From Mycobacterium sp. E2733 (lineage in GTDB: Bacteria; Actinomycetota; Actinomycetes; Mycobacteriales; Mycobacteriaceae), in contig NZ_LZJZ01000013.1 in assembly GCF_001667585.1 (NCBI RefSeq), positions 17,782 through 81,781 of the forward strand: a DNA stretch of 64,000 nt, in the 5' to 3' direction. The position numbers and the translations under genes are program-made. Under the pieces are notes generated by a model. It did no database searches. It was not told where the DNA came from and was given only the letters and a program-made list of their open reading frames with translations. Each line of letters begins with the position of its first letter. The first letter of the stretch is position 1. Shown piece after piece: positions 8,706-17,707 of the stretch.

Positions 8706-9092
8706 GTGCCCGATCGAAACGTGTTAGGCGGTCCGCTCGAACCGTGCGGCGCAGAACCCGTGACCGGATATTACCGAGACGGCTGTTGCTCCACCGGACC
8801 CGAGGACCTCGGCCGGCACACGATCTGTGCGGTCATGACCGCTGAGTTCCTCGAGCACCAGCGTTCCATCGGCAATGACCTTCTGACACCGGTTCCCGAA
8901 TACCGGTTCCCCGGCCTGCTGCCCGGTGATCGCTGGTGCGTCACGGCACTGAACTGGCTTCGGGCGCACCAGGACGGCTGCGCCGCACCCGTGGTCCTGG
9001 CCTCCACGCACGAGCGCACCCTCGAAGTGGTGCCCCTTGAGGCGCTGCAGGAACACAAGGTCGACGTGCCCGACGACTTGGCGAACCTGTAG
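8706..9092 (+). CDS. DUF2237 family protein
   Basis: A 128-residue protein of the DUF2237 family, recognised by its characteristic residues: GGPLEPCGAEPVTGYYRDG, CCSTGPEDLGRHTICAVMT, FLEHQRSIGNDL, FPGLLPGDRWCVTA and LASTHERTLEVVPLEAL. It is soluble and cysteine- and histidine-rich; the biochemical function is not known to me. The frame is open upstream to 8349, but conservation begins near GTG 8706, which I take as the start; GTG 8721 is an alternative. The gene stands alone between two divergent or separate units. Confidence 0.85.
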   Translation: MPDRNVLGGPLEPCGAEPVTGYYRDGCCSTGPEDLGRHTICAVMTAEFLEHQRSIGNDLLTPVPEYRFPGLLPGDRWCVTALNWLRAHQDGCAAPVVLASTHERTLEVVPLEALQEHKVDVPDDLANL

Positions 9093-9161
9093 GACCACGA
9101 CAGATCGACGTCTAGCGTCTGTGTCATATTTCTCACGACGACACGTCGAAAAGAGGATCCG

Positions 9162-10423
9162 GTGGGCTCTGCCGTTGACGAGATCGACTTCGGCGACCTG
9201 ACCGCGCCCAAGCTGACCGACGTCCAACGCCAGATCCTGGCCTTCACCGAATCCAAACTCGTCGACTTCGATATCGACCAGATGCTCGCGGAGGCGGTCG
9301 AGCAGGCGGGGATCGATGACCTCGACGACGTCGACGGCTTCGGCGATCGGCTCGCCGCGCACGTCGGAGCGATCGAAGCCGACGACGGTCTGCGTCAGCT
9401 CGCGCGATCGTCGTTGCGGCAACGCGTCGTACGGTTGCTGCGCAACAGGTTGTCCCTGACCGAGCTCCTCAAGAGGTATCCCGAGATCGAGACCATCCCG
9501 ATCGAGCGCCCGTTCATTGTCGTGGGGATGCCCCGCTCGGGCACCACCCATCTGGTGAATCTCATTGCCGCCGACCCCCGCCGGCGGGCCCTACCGTACT
9601 GGGAGAGTCAGGAACCCATTCCCGCCCCCGGGCAGGGCCCCGACATCTTCGGGGTCGACCCCCGCTACACGCGCGCCAAATCCGAACACGATGCGCTGAT
9701 GGCCAGCGCCCCGGTGGTCGCCGCCATGCACGACCGATTCCCCGAGGCGATCGAGGAAGAGGTCGAACTACTCGACCTCGACTTGGCCGCCTACGTCCTG
9801 GAATGGCATGCGCGCGTGCCCGCTTGGCGCGACTACTACCTCAGCCTGGACCAAACCCGGCACTACGCATACCTGAGAAAGGTGCTGCAGGCGTTGACCT
9901 TCCTGCGCGGTCCGCGGACCTGGGTCCTGAAAAGCCCGCAGCACTGTGAACAGCTCGGCCCGCTCCTGGCGACGTTTCCGACGCCACAGTAGCTTTCACC
10001 CACCGCGACCCCGTCGCGGTCATCCAGTCGGCGATCACGATGATGGCTTACTCCGATCGGCTGCGCCGCACCAGCATCGAGCCGGGCTGGCTGCTGGACT
10101 ATTGGAGCGACCGGGTGCACCGACTGCTCGCCGCGTGCGTGCGAGACCGCGATCTCCTCCCGCCCGAACGCAGCATCGACGTCAGCTTCCACCAGCTGAA
10201 CGGCAACGAAATGCCGGTGCTCGAACGGCTTTACCAATGCGGCGGTGTCGAACTGACGCCGAAGGTGCGGACGCGCTTCCAGAAATATCTGGACGGCAAT
10301 CCGCGCGGCAAGCATGGCCGCATCCACTATGACCTGCGTCGGCATTTCGGCGTCACAGCCGACGAGCTGCGCAGCCGGTTCGGCTTCTACTTCGACAGGT
10401 TCGACGTCCATGCCGAGAGCTAG
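9162..10423 (+). pseudogene. Sulfotransferase-family protein, disrupted by a one-base deletion
   Basis: The first part (9162-9992, 276 residues) carries the PAPS-binding signature VVGMPRSGTTHLVNLIAADP and ends abruptly at a TAG just after LATFPTPQ. Reading from about 9980 in the -1 frame gives PDATVAFTHRDPVAVIQSAITMMAYSD, exactly the expected continuation, and runs to 10423. One base is missing near 9974-9980. Together the halves make a normal-length sulfotransferase-family protein of about 420 residues. The site lacks a canonical slippery heptamer, so a mutation or sequencing error is likelier than programmed frameshifting. It heads a five-gene cluster with MBL, SDR, VOC and LLM genes. Confidence 0.85.
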
Positions 10424-10442
10424 CCGGAAGGCAGACACATCG

Positions 10443-11684
10443 ATGAGTTTCGAACCCGTCTACCGCAGCAGGCCCGGGGCCGAGGCCATGCGTCCCGCGG
10501 CCGCCGAACGGGCCGGCGAGATCGCGCCCGGGCTGTGGGTGTCACCGGGGCTGTCGAATTCCTACCTGCTCACCACGGGTGAGGGGCGGGTGATCGTGAA
10601 CACCGGGATGGGGTTCGAGGGCCCGGTGCATCGCGCGAACTTCGATGCCGTCGACCCCTCGCCGGTGCGCTACATCGTCTTCACACAGGGCCATGTCGAC
10701 CACGTCGGCGGTTTGGACAGCGTGCGCGACCCGGGGACAACCGTGGTCGCGCAGGCGAATTGGACGCTGTGGCGCGACGACAACGAACGCCTCATCCCGT
10801 ATCGCGCCAGCCGCAGCGCCTTCGCGTTCAAGGAAACCCTGACCAGCGGTATCCAAGCCATCCAGCGACGCCTGGGTAGCAGCCGGTTGGCCGGCCAGAG
10901 CGTGCCGGCCGTCGACCTCGATTTCGAAGACACCCTGACCCTGGAGGTCGGCGGCCGGCGGATGGAGCTGATCTCCGTTCCCGGCGGCGAAACCACCGAC
11001 TCACTGGTGGTTTGGCTACCGGATGAGTGTATCTGCCTGTGCGGGAATGTCTTCGGGCCGCTGTTTGGACACATTCCCAACCTGGTGACCATGCGTGGCG
11101 ACCGGTACCGCGACGCGCTGACGGCCATCGCGTCCATAGAGCGAGTGCGCGACCTGCGGCCTGACCTCCTGGTGACCGGTCATTTCGAACCGATAGCGGG
11201 CGCCGAGCTCATCCACGCCGAACTGACCCGGCTGCGCGACGCCATCCAGTACGTCCACGATCGGACCGTCGAGGGGATGAACGCCGGCAAGGACGTCCGG
11301 ACCCTGATGCGTGAGATCAACTTGCCCGCGGAATACGAAGTGGGACAAGGCTATGGAAAGGTGGCCTGGGACGTGCGGGCCATCTGGGAGAACTACTCCG
11401 GCTGGTTTCACCACGAGTCGACCACCGAGCTTTATCCGGTCGGCTTCGGCGCCGTGGCCGCCGACGTGGTCGAGTTGGCGGGGGCCGACGCGCTGGTGGA
11501 CAGGGCGCGCAAGCATCTCGCCGACGACCGCCCGCTGCAGGCCATCCACCTTGCCGAACTCGTTGGGGCGGACCATGCGGGGGCGCGGCACGTGCTGCGG
11601 GAAGCCCATGAAAAACTTCTCGCCGGCAACACCAACTTCTGGGAAACCGCCTGGCTCAAAAACCAGATCGCGAGGAACTCATGA
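10443..11684 (+). CDS. MBL-fold metallohydrolase, alkylsulfatase-like
   Basis: A 413-residue protein. The N-terminal half is a metallo-beta-lactamase fold: IVNTGMGFEG, then FTQGHVDHVGG in the position of HxHxDH, VPGGETTDSLVVW and LLVTGHFEPI. The C-terminal part (about 280-400) looks like the alkylsulfatase dimerisation domain (INLPAEYEVGQGYGKVAWDVRAIWENYSGWF). The first metal histidine of HxHxDH is Gln here, so the metal site is altered or single-metal. The ATG at 10443 follows the sulfotransferase remnant by 19 bases, and the stop overlaps the next SDR gene. A sulfatase next to a sulfotransferase is suggestive, but the substrate is unknown. Confidence 0.85.
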   Translation: MSFEPVYRSRPGAEAMRPAAAERAGEIAPGLWVSPGLSNSYLLTTGEGRVIVNTGMGFEGPVHRANFDAVDPSPVRYIVFTQGHVDHVGGLDSVRDPGTTVVAQANWTLWRDDNERLIPYRASRSAFAFKETLTSGIQAIQRRLGSSRLAGQSVPAVDLDFEDTLTLEVGGRRMELISVPGGETTDSLVVWLPDECICLCGNVFGPLFGHIPNLVTMRGDRYRDALTAIASIERVRDLRPDLLVTGHFEPIAGAELIHAELTRLRDAIQYVHDRTVEGMNAGKDVRTLMREINLPAEYEVGQGYGKVAWDVRAIWENYSGWFHHESTTELYPVGFGAVAADVVELAGADALVDRARKHLADDRPLQAIHLAELVGADHAGARHVLREAHEKLLAGNTNFWETAWLKNQIARNS

Positions 11685-12430
11685 CGGCACGCGTCAGCTT
11701 CGACTTCACCGGAACCGCGGCCCTGATCACGGGCGGCACCAGCGGGATCGGGCACGCGACCGCGGTGCTGTTCCGTGACGCCGGGGCCCGCGTCGCGGTC
11801 ACCGGGACCAAACCGGCGGCGAACGACTACGCAGTCGACCTGGCCGGCATGGATTATCACCAGCTCCAGATCAGCGACCCGGATTCGGTGGACGCGCTGG
11901 CGGGGAAATTCACCCGGCTCGACGTACTGGTCAACAACGCCGGCGCCAATTTCCCTAATGGCCTTGATGAATCGAAGCCCGACGGGTTTGAGGCGTCGGT
12001 CGCGCTGAACCTCACCGGGCCGTACCGGTTGACGGTCCGGCTCTACCGCGCCCTGAAGGCGTCGACCGCGACCGGCGGCGCCAGCGTGGTCAACCTCGCG
12101 TCGATGTCCGCGCTTCGGGCGGTACCCCTGGTGCCCGGATACGGCGCGGCGAAGGCCGGGATCGTCTGCATCACAAGGAACCTCGCCGTCAAATGGGCCG
12201 ACAAGGGGATCCGGGTGAACGCGGTGGCGCCGGGTGCTGTCGACACCCCGATGACTGCGCCCATGCACGGCTCGGCCGAATTGGTGGAGTCCGAGCTGGC
12301 GCACATCCCGTTGCGCCGCTTCGGGTCCGTCGCGGAGATCGCCCCGACCATCGCCTTCCTGTGCACTGAACAGAGCAGCTACACCAGTGGCGCGGTGTTT
12401 GTCGTGGACGCCGCGTCCGACTGCGTCTGA
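11681..12430 (+). CDS. SDR family oxidoreductase
   Basis: A 249-residue classical short-chain dehydrogenase. The dinucleotide-binding TGGTSGIGHA is near residue 14, NNAGANFP near 85, the catalytic Ser in NLASMSAL, and Tyr and Lys in YGAAKAG. The C-terminal TSGAVFVVDAASDC is usual for the family. It overlaps the MBL gene by 4 bases (ATGA) and is followed 16 bases later by the VOC gene, so the three are co-transcribed. The substrate is unknown; the cluster as a whole looks catabolic. Confidence 0.9.
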   Translation: MTARVSFDFTGTAALITGGTSGIGHATAVLFRDAGARVAVTGTKPAANDYAVDLAGMDYHQLQISDPDSVDALAGKFTRLDVLVNNAGANFPNGLDESKPDGFEASVALNLTGPYRLTVRLYRALKASTATGGASVVNLASMSALRAVPLVPGYGAAKAGIVCITRNLAVKWADKGIRVNAVAPGAVDTPMTAPMHGSAELVESELAHIPLRRFGSVAEIAPTIAFLCTEQSSYTSGAVFVVDAASDCV

Positions 12431-12446
12431 AAAACGAGGGAAAAAC

Positions 12447-12926
12447 ATGGCAATTGCGTTGCGGCCCGAGGACTTCTACCACGCCGGCATCATCGTGCCC
12501 GACCTCGATACGGCCATGGCCCGCCTGAGCGCCCTGGCCGGCTATCGCTGGATCACCCCGATGAGCTATACCTTGCCGTTCCGCACCCCGGCCGGCGTCC
12601 GCGAATTGACCTCGACGATCGTCTACTCCTTGCAGAGTCCGCACCTCGAGCTTGTGCAGGAGGTGCCGGGGAGCCCGTGGACGGCCGCGCCGGACAACGC
12701 GGTACACCACCTCGGCTACTTCAGTGACGACCTGGCCGAGAGTGCGCGTGCGCTGGAAGCCAACGGCTTCACGCTCGAGATGACCGCCGACGTCGCCGGC
12801 TCCGACCTCGCGTTATTTGCTTACTACACAGACGCTTTCGGCACCCGCATCGAAATCGTCGACCGTGCGCTGTTTCCCGACTTCCCCGCGTTTTTGCGGT
12901 CGATGGCCGGCCCGGGGGAGGCATGA
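12447..12926 (+). CDS. VOC (glyoxalase/dioxygenase superfamily) protein
   Basis: A 159-residue single-module VOC protein: FYHAGIIVPDLDTAMARLSALAGYRW opens the first beta-alpha-beta-beta-beta unit and NAVHHLGYFSDDLAESARALEANGF the second, ending in FGTRIEIVDRAL. Likely metal ligands are His in YHAG, Glu in HLELVQE, His in VHHLG and Glu in TRIEIVD. VOC proteins of this layout act as lactoylglutathione lyase-like enzymes or epimerases. A GAGGG ribosome site precedes ATG 12447; the frame is open 60 bases upstream within the SDR gene. It is part of the 9.2-13.9 kb operon. Confidence 0.88.
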   Translation: MAIALRPEDFYHAGIIVPDLDTAMARLSALAGYRWITPMSYTLPFRTPAGVRELTSTIVYSLQSPHLELVQEVPGSPWTAAPDNAVHHLGYFSDDLAESARALEANGFTLEMTADVAGSDLALFAYYTDAFGTRIEIVDRALFPDFPAFLRSMAGPGEA

Positions 12927-12927
12927 C

Positions 12928-13899
12928 GTGTTGCTGACGGTGCTGCGGTTCAATTTCGCCTCCCCGCACGGCGAACCACGCACGCAGAGCGGACTGTTGT
13001 CCGCCGCCCTTGAACTGGCGCAGTGGGGGGAGTCGCACGGCATCACCTCGATCAGCGTCGACGAGCACCACGCGACCGGCCAGGGCTGGAGCTGCAATCC
13101 CATCATGGCGGCCGCGATGTTCTTGGCCCGAACGTCGACGCTGATCGCCAGTGTGGACTGTGCGCTCGGCCCGCTGTGGAATCCGGTGCGGCTAGCCGAG
13201 GACATCGCGCTCGTCGACAACATGAGCCGCGGCCGGCTGCACACCACGGTCGGCCTCGGCTACCGCACGGTCGAATATGCTGCCATGGGAGTCGAATTCG
13301 CGCAGCGCGGCGCTCTGATGGACGACCTCCTGGAGCGGATGCTGTCGGTGTGGTCCGGATCCGACGCCGAAGCGGAAATCTGTACCGGCACGTGGACCCG
13401 GCCGCATCCAGCGCTTTACGTCGGCGGCGGCTCCCGCGCAACGGCGCGACGCGCGGCGCGATTCCGGCTGCCCCTCAGCCTGGCCGACCACCTTCCCGAG
13501 ATCGCCGCCTACTACCGCAAGCTGTGCGCCGACGCGGGCATGACGCCGCTCATTCTCATGCCGGGGCCGGTCAACCGCGGAATGATCTTTCTACACGAGG
13601 ACCCGGACCGGGCATGGGCCGAACTCGGCGACCACATCCTCTGGGAGGCGGTCACTTACGGCGGATGGTCTGCCGATCAACGCTCACTGATGCATTTGCC
13701 GGGCGTGCAAACGCTTGACGAGGTCAAGGCGTCGGGCCGGTACCGCTTCCTGACTCCCGACGAGTTGATCGCGGAGGTGCGCGACGCCGACAACTACGGC
13801 CCGCTCGTCATGCACCCACTGGTCGGTGGGATGCCCGTCGACGAAGCGTGGAAGTCGATCCAGTTGCTCACCGACAAGGTCCTGCCCGCGCTCAGCTAA
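12928..13899 (+). CDS. LLM class (F420/FMN-dependent) oxidoreductase
   Basis: A 323-residue luciferase-like monooxygenase family protein. FNFASPHGE, ISVDEHHATGQGWSCNP, WNPVRLAEDIALVDNMSRGRLHTTVGLGYR and YVGGGSRATARRAARF follow the TIM-barrel plan of this family. Mycobacterial members commonly use coenzyme F420, but FMN cannot be excluded. GTG 12928 lies one base after the VOC stop, and a GGGGGAGG ribosome site precedes it. It is the last cistron of the sulfotransferase/MBL/SDR/VOC cluster, which probably oxidises one small organic substrate. Confidence 0.88.
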   Translation: MLLTVLRFNFASPHGEPRTQSGLLSAALELAQWGESHGITSISVDEHHATGQGWSCNPIMAAAMFLARTSTLIASVDCALGPLWNPVRLAEDIALVDNMSRGRLHTTVGLGYRTVEYAAMGVEFAQRGALMDDLLERMLSVWSGSDAEAEICTGTWTRPHPALYVGGGSRATARRAARFRLPLSLADHLPEIAAYYRKLCADAGMTPLILMPGPVNRGMIFLHEDPDRAWAELGDHILWEAVTYGGWSADQRSLMHLPGVQTLDEVKASGRYRFLTPDELIAEVRDADNYGPLVMHPLVGGMPVDEAWKSIQLLTDKVLPALS

Positions 13900-13948
13900 C
13901 TCGCGAGACTCCCGATTGCGCATGCGGATAAGGGGTACGCGGCCAGTC

Positions 13949-14218
13949 ATGAATGTTGAGGCTAAAAGGATGCTGGCGCTTGTCGGTGGCGCCGCCACGA
14001 TCGGTTTTGCGGCCGCCTTCAGTGGCGGTGTGGGCACGAACACATTGGCAAGCAACCCGCCCGCGGCGCCGCCGGTGCCCACGTCGTCCAGCCCGGCACC
14101 ACCACCGCCACCCCCCGTTCCCGGCGGAACCTACGGTGGCGGCGGCACCGGCAGCACGGGAACGGGTGGAGGCGCCGCCGGGGGTGCTGGCGGAGGCGCC
14201 GGTGGGGGCGGGGGCTGA
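13949..14218 (+). CDS. Small exported Pro- and Gly-rich protein
   Basis: An 89-residue protein: an N-terminal hydrophobic segment (about residues 8-30, ALVGGAATIGFAAAFSGG), a proline-rich linker (SSPAPPPPPPVPG) and a C-terminal tail that is almost only glycine with some Ala, Thr and Ser (from residue 62). ATG 13949 lies 49 bases after the LLM gene; the frame also runs through that gene's end but would lack a signal. The tail resembles the low-complexity ends of mycobacterial cell-wall proteins. The function is unknown, and the composition makes a chance open frame possible. Confidence 0.6.
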   Translation: MNVEAKRMLALVGGAATIGFAAAFSGGVGTNTLASNPPAAPPVPTSSSPAPPPPPPVPGGTYGGGGTGSTGTGGGAAGGAGGGAGGGGG

Positions 14219-14228
14219 ACCGTCTCGC

Positions 14229-15113
14229 TCAGGCCCTGAGCTCGCTGAGGTCCGGCCGCCCGCCGAGGCGCTGCACTGTGGCGCTGGCGGTCGCCGACGC
14301 GCGCCTACCCGCTTGGGCTGGTGAGGCGCCGTCGCGCAGCGCGGAGATGAGCCCGGCCACGAAGGCGTCGCCGGCGCCGGTGGGATCCACCACCTCGATG
14401 TCTGAGAATTCGAACAGCTCGCTACCGCCGTGCCAGGCCAACAGATCGCCGACCTCGGGTACCGCCAGGGCAACCAGCTCGGGCCCGCACGTCAGCAGGT
14501 TGTCGGCCAACGCAAACGCCTGCTCGACGGAGGCGACCTCCTCGCCCGCGATCAGCGCGGCCTCGGTGGCGTCGGCACGTATCACGTCCACCGACGCAAG
14601 CAGTTCGGCCCGAATCTGTGGAGCCGGGACGCCATCGGCCACCACGCGCAGTCCCCGCTCCCGCGCGCGCTCAGCCGCCTCCAGTGCGGTGGCCGGGGGT
14701 TGCTGCAACTGAACCGAGACGGTGTCGGCGCTGTCCCATGAAGCAGCCGCATGGTCCAGGTCCGCCACCCGAACCAGCGAGCTTTCCGGCACGTCCTCCA
14801 GCAGCAGCCGCTCTGACGGTCGCCCCACCACATCGATCAAAAGCGCTGTCGTGCCACGGCGGACGACACCTCCGATGTCGATGCCGTCCCGTTGAGCCTG
14901 CCGCAGCACCGACGTCCCCGCATGGTCGTCACCGACCACGCCGATGAGCGCGACCGGCACTCCGAGCTGGGCCAGCCCGACGGCCTGATTGGCGCCCTTG
15001 CCACCGAGCACCTCGGTGCGTTGCAGGATCGTGGTGGATTTGCCGGGCGCCGGCGGCCCGTCGGTACGCAGTACCAGGTCTCGCGCGATCTGGCCGATGA
15101 CCACAACACCCAT
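14229..15113 (-). CDS. PfkB-family carbohydrate kinase (ribokinase-like)
   Basis: A 294-residue sugar kinase. The PfkB signatures are GGKGANQAVGLAQLG near residue 34 and DPTGAGDAFVAGL near 240, the latter holding the catalytic Asp and anion hole. Overall similarity in plan is to ribokinase, but specificity is not determinable. ATG 15113 (MGVVVIGQIARD) gives the usual short N-terminus; ATG 15131 and GTG 15146 are in-frame alternatives. It is convergent with the Gly-rich gene and divergent from the hydroxyacid dehydrogenase. Confidence 0.88.
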   Translation of the reverse strand: MGVVVIGQIARDLVLRTDGPPAPGKSTTILQRTEVLGGKGANQAVGLAQLGVPVALIGVVGDDHAGTSVLRQAQRDGIDIGGVVRRGTTALLIDVVGRPSERLLLEDVPESSLVRVADLDHAAASWDSADTVSVQLQQPPATALEAAERARERGLRVVADGVPAPQIRAELLASVDVIRADATEAALIAGEEVASVEQAFALADNLLTCGPELVALAVPEVGDLLAWHGGSELFEFSDIEVVDPTGAGDAFVAGLISALRDGASPAQAGRRASATASATVQRLGGRPDLSELRA

Positions 15114-15283
15114 GGATACTAGAGTGCCCATTTTTGAGCGCCCCACCGTTTCGGGCGGCCGCCGACGGCAACCCTGCCGTAAGTGATGGCGGGCGGGAGG
15201 CGACAGATGGTCCAGGAACCGGCCGGGAGCACGATCGGCCTCGCGCTTCGGGTGCCGGACGCGGTCGGTGCTTCAATGTGGAG

Positions 15284-16282
15284 ATGGGTGACCCCACGCC
15301 CCAAGTGGCGATACTGGACGACTACGCCGGCGCCGCCCTGCGGCTTACCGACTGGTCACCGGTGCAAAACCGCTCGCGGGTAACGGTTTTCAACCGCCAT
15401 CTTTCCGAGGATGAAGCGGCGGAGACGCTGCGCCCGTTCGACGTGGTCTGCACCCTGCGGGAGCGGATGGCGCTGCCGCGGACGCTGCTCGAGCGGTTGC
15501 CGAACCTGAAGCTGATCACGATCGTCGGCGCAAGCCTGCCCAACCTGGACATGGCAGCGGCCACCGAACGTGGCGTGCTCGTCGCCCACACCGACTTCGC
15601 CCATCCGCGATTCCGCTCCGTGCACGACGCCACTCCGGAATTCGCCTGGGGACTGCTCATCGCCACGGTACGCAACCTGGCGGAAGAACACCGACGCATG
15701 CGAGGCGGCGGCTGGCAGGTGACGACGGGACTCACGCTGTCCGGTAAGACGCTCGGGTTGATCGGCCTCGGCCGCGTCGGAAAGCGGATGGCCGAATACG
15801 CGAAAGCCTTTGGCATGGAGATCATTGCCTGGAGCCAGAACCTCACCGCGGACACCGCTGCGGCGGCCGGCGCGCGTCGGGTCGAGAAGGCGACGCTGTT
15901 CGAGGAGTCCGACGTGGTCTCCGTACACGTCGTGTTGTCGGAACGCACCCGCGGGCTCGTCGGCGAACCGGAGCTGGCGCTGATGAAGCCGCACGCATAT
16001 CTGATCAACACGTCGCGGGGCCCGATCGTCGACGAGGCAGCGATGATCGCCGCCCTCGAAGCCGGGCGCATCGCCGGTGCCGGGCTCGACGTCTATGACG
16101 TCGAACCGCTGCCGTCGGATCACCCGTTGAGGCTGCTCCCCAACGTGACACTGTCGCCCCACCTCGGGTATGTCACCCGCGAGATGCTCGGCGCCTTCTA
16201 CTCCGACACCGTGGAGGCGGTGGCCGCCTGGCTGGACGGGTGCCCGATCCGGATCGCGAACCCCGAGGCGTCGCGCGGGTGA
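15284..16282 (+). CDS. D-2-hydroxyacid dehydrogenase family protein
   Basis: A 332-residue NAD-dependent dehydrogenase of the phosphoglycerate/glyoxylate reductase family. LGLIGLGRVGKRMAEYAKAFGMEIIAW is the Rossmann segment, INTSRGPIVDEAAMIAALEAG and AGLDVYDVEPLP carry the catalytic Arg and Glu region, and LSPHLGYVTREM carries the catalytic His. ATG 15284 is chosen because conservation begins at VAILDDYAG; the open frame upstream overlaps the kinase promoter region. The substrate is unknown. It converges on the TetR gene with no spacer. Confidence 0.9.
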   Translation: MGDPTPQVAILDDYAGAALRLTDWSPVQNRSRVTVFNRHLSEDEAAETLRPFDVVCTLRERMALPRTLLERLPNLKLITIVGASLPNLDMAAATERGVLVAHTDFAHPRFRSVHDATPEFAWGLLIATVRNLAEEHRRMRGGGWQVTTGLTLSGKTLGLIGLGRVGKRMAEYAKAFGMEIIAWSQNLTADTAAAAGARRVEKATLFEESDVVSVHVVLSERTRGLVGEPELALMKPHAYLINTSRGPIVDEAAMIAALEAGRIAGAGLDVYDVEPLPSDHPLRLLPNVTLSPHLGYVTREMLGAFYSDTVEAVAAWLDGCPIRIANPEASRG

Positions 16283-16897
16283 TCAGGAGCGCCCCGGTTT
16301 CCAGTGCGGGCTCTTGACCGCCTCGAGCGCTTCGGTGACGTAGCGATCCAGCGGCCACGGGCGACCGGACTGACGCACCCACTGCTGGAAACCGAAATCG
16401 GCTGCCGCGAAAGCGAGTTGGACCAGCAGGCCGGGGCGGAGGTCGACGTCGGGGTTCACGCCCATGCGCTCGGCGATGAGCTTGGCCGCCCGCTCCTTGT
16501 CGGCGGGCGTGTGAACGGTCACCTTACGGAGCAGATCGGGGGCCACCAGCAGCGCCTCCCGCCACTCGTCGGTGTCCGTCTGCTCGAACGATCGGGTCCG
16601 CGTGATGATGGCGTTGATCAACGCGACATCGGGTGGCTCGTTGGCGGGCCGCTGCTCGAGCAGGTTGACGATCGCCGCGCCGCCGTGGCGAACGGGCGCG
16701 AGCAGCAACTCTTCCTTCGTCGGCACGTGCCGGAAGAAGGTCCGCGGCGATACGCCTGCGGCAGCCGCGATCTCCTCCGTCGTCACGGCGTCGTATCCAC
16801 GCTCGACGAAGAGCCGGAACGCCGCGCGCCGGATGTCGGCCCGGATCTGCGCTCGCTGCCGATCGCGCAGCGACTCTCCTCTGGCGGGGATGGTCAC
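16283..16897 (-). CDS. TetR-family transcriptional regulator
   Basis: A 204-residue repressor. The N-terminal helix-turn-helix reads IRRAAFRLFVERGYDAVTTE then IAAAAGVSPRTFFRHVPTKEEL (about residues 18-60). The C-terminal ligand domain is typical of mycobacterial regulators. The GTG start overlaps the stop of the upstream SDR gene by 4 bases (GTGA), so it is the third gene of a leftward operon (17708-18787, 16894-17667, 16283-16897). The perfect palindrome at 18851-18865 ahead of that operon is its best candidate operator, which would make it autoregulatory. Confidence 0.9.
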   Translation of the reverse strand: MTIPARGESLRDRQRAQIRADIRRAAFRLFVERGYDAVTTEEIAAAAGVSPRTFFRHVPTKEELLLAPVRHGGAAIVNLLEQRPANEPPDVALINAIITRTRSFEQTDTDEWREALLVAPDLLRKVTVHTPADKERAAKLIAERMGVNPDVDLRPGLLVQLAFAAADFGFQQWVRQSGRPWPLDRYVTEALEAVKSPHWKPGRS

Positions 16898-17667
16898 CGG
16901 AAGCAGCCGATTCCACCGTCGACGTGAATGGTCTGCCCGGTGATGAACGTCGCGTCGCCGCCCAGCAGGAAGGCCACCAGCGCGCCCACGTCGGTGCGGA
17001 CATCCCCGATCCGCTTCATCGGCACCCGACCCACGGCTTTCTCGTACTCCTTGGGTGCGAACGACTTCCAGAACTTGACGCCGTCGGATTCGGCGAACGG
17101 GCAGATGACGTTGACCCGGATGTTGTCGCGTCCCCACTCCAAAGCGGCGACCTTCGACAGGCCGCGGATGGCCTCCTTGGCGGCGGCGTATCCGCCCCAG
17201 TTCGGTTCGCCGCCGGTGCCGGTCCCGGACCCGAGATTGACGATCGACCCGCCGCCCGCCTCGACCATGACGGGGTGCACGGCCTGCATGAGCAGGAACG
17301 TCGCCCGCGGGCCGACGTCGTGACCGAGCGCGAAGTCCTCCGTGGTGATGTCGACGAACGCCTTGGGCTCGTTGGTGGCTATCGCATTGTTGACCAGGCC
17401 GTGCACGGTGCCGAAGGCGTCGACCGCGGCCGCCACAATCCGTTGGGCGCTGTTCGGGTCGCGCAGGTCGGCGGTCAGTTTCTCGACGCGTCCCAACGAA
17501 GACAGTTCGACGGTCGTCGTGCCGAGCAACTCGTCCTGGATGTCGACCAGCAGCACCGCCGCCCCGCGTTCCAGCAGCGCGGCGGCGGTGCCCTTGCCCA
17601 CGCCTTGCGCGGCGCCGGTGACGATCGCGACATGGTCGCGCATCGAGGAAGGGTGGCTGTAGGTCAT
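16894..17667 (-). CDS. SDR family oxidoreductase
   Basis: A 257-residue classical SDR: VTGAAQGVGKGTAAALLERG is the cofactor site, LVNNAIATNEP replaces the usual NNAG by NNAI, SIVNLGSGTG holds the Ser, and YAAAKEAIRG the Tyr and Lys. FITGQTIHVDGGIG closes the fold. It lies between a reductase gene (40 bases upstream) and the overlapping TetR gene in a leftward operon. NNAI and the insertion KFWKSFAPKEYEKAVG suggest a specialised substrate loop; the substrate is unknown. Confidence 0.9.
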   Translation of the reverse strand: MTYSHPSSMRDHVAIVTGAAQGVGKGTAAALLERGAAVLLVDIQDELLGTTTVELSSLGRVEKLTADLRDPNSAQRIVAAAVDAFGTVHGLVNNAIATNEPKAFVDITTEDFALGHDVGPRATFLLMQAVHPVMVEAGGGSIVNLGSGTGTGGEPNWGGYAAAKEAIRGLSKVAALEWGRDNIRVNVICPFAESDGVKFWKSFAPKEYEKAVGRVPMKRIGDVRTDVGALVAFLLGGDATFITGQTIHVDGGIGCFR

Positions 17668-17707
17668 GCGGCCGGTACATCCGACAGGGAGACGTTGTGG
17701 ATCCCGG

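Noticed and set aside
9974..10040. Programmed -1 frameshift in the sulfotransferase
   Set aside because: The required frame change is -1 but there is no canonical X XXY YYZ heptamer in the correct frame and no obvious downstream structure; simple deletion or error is likelier.
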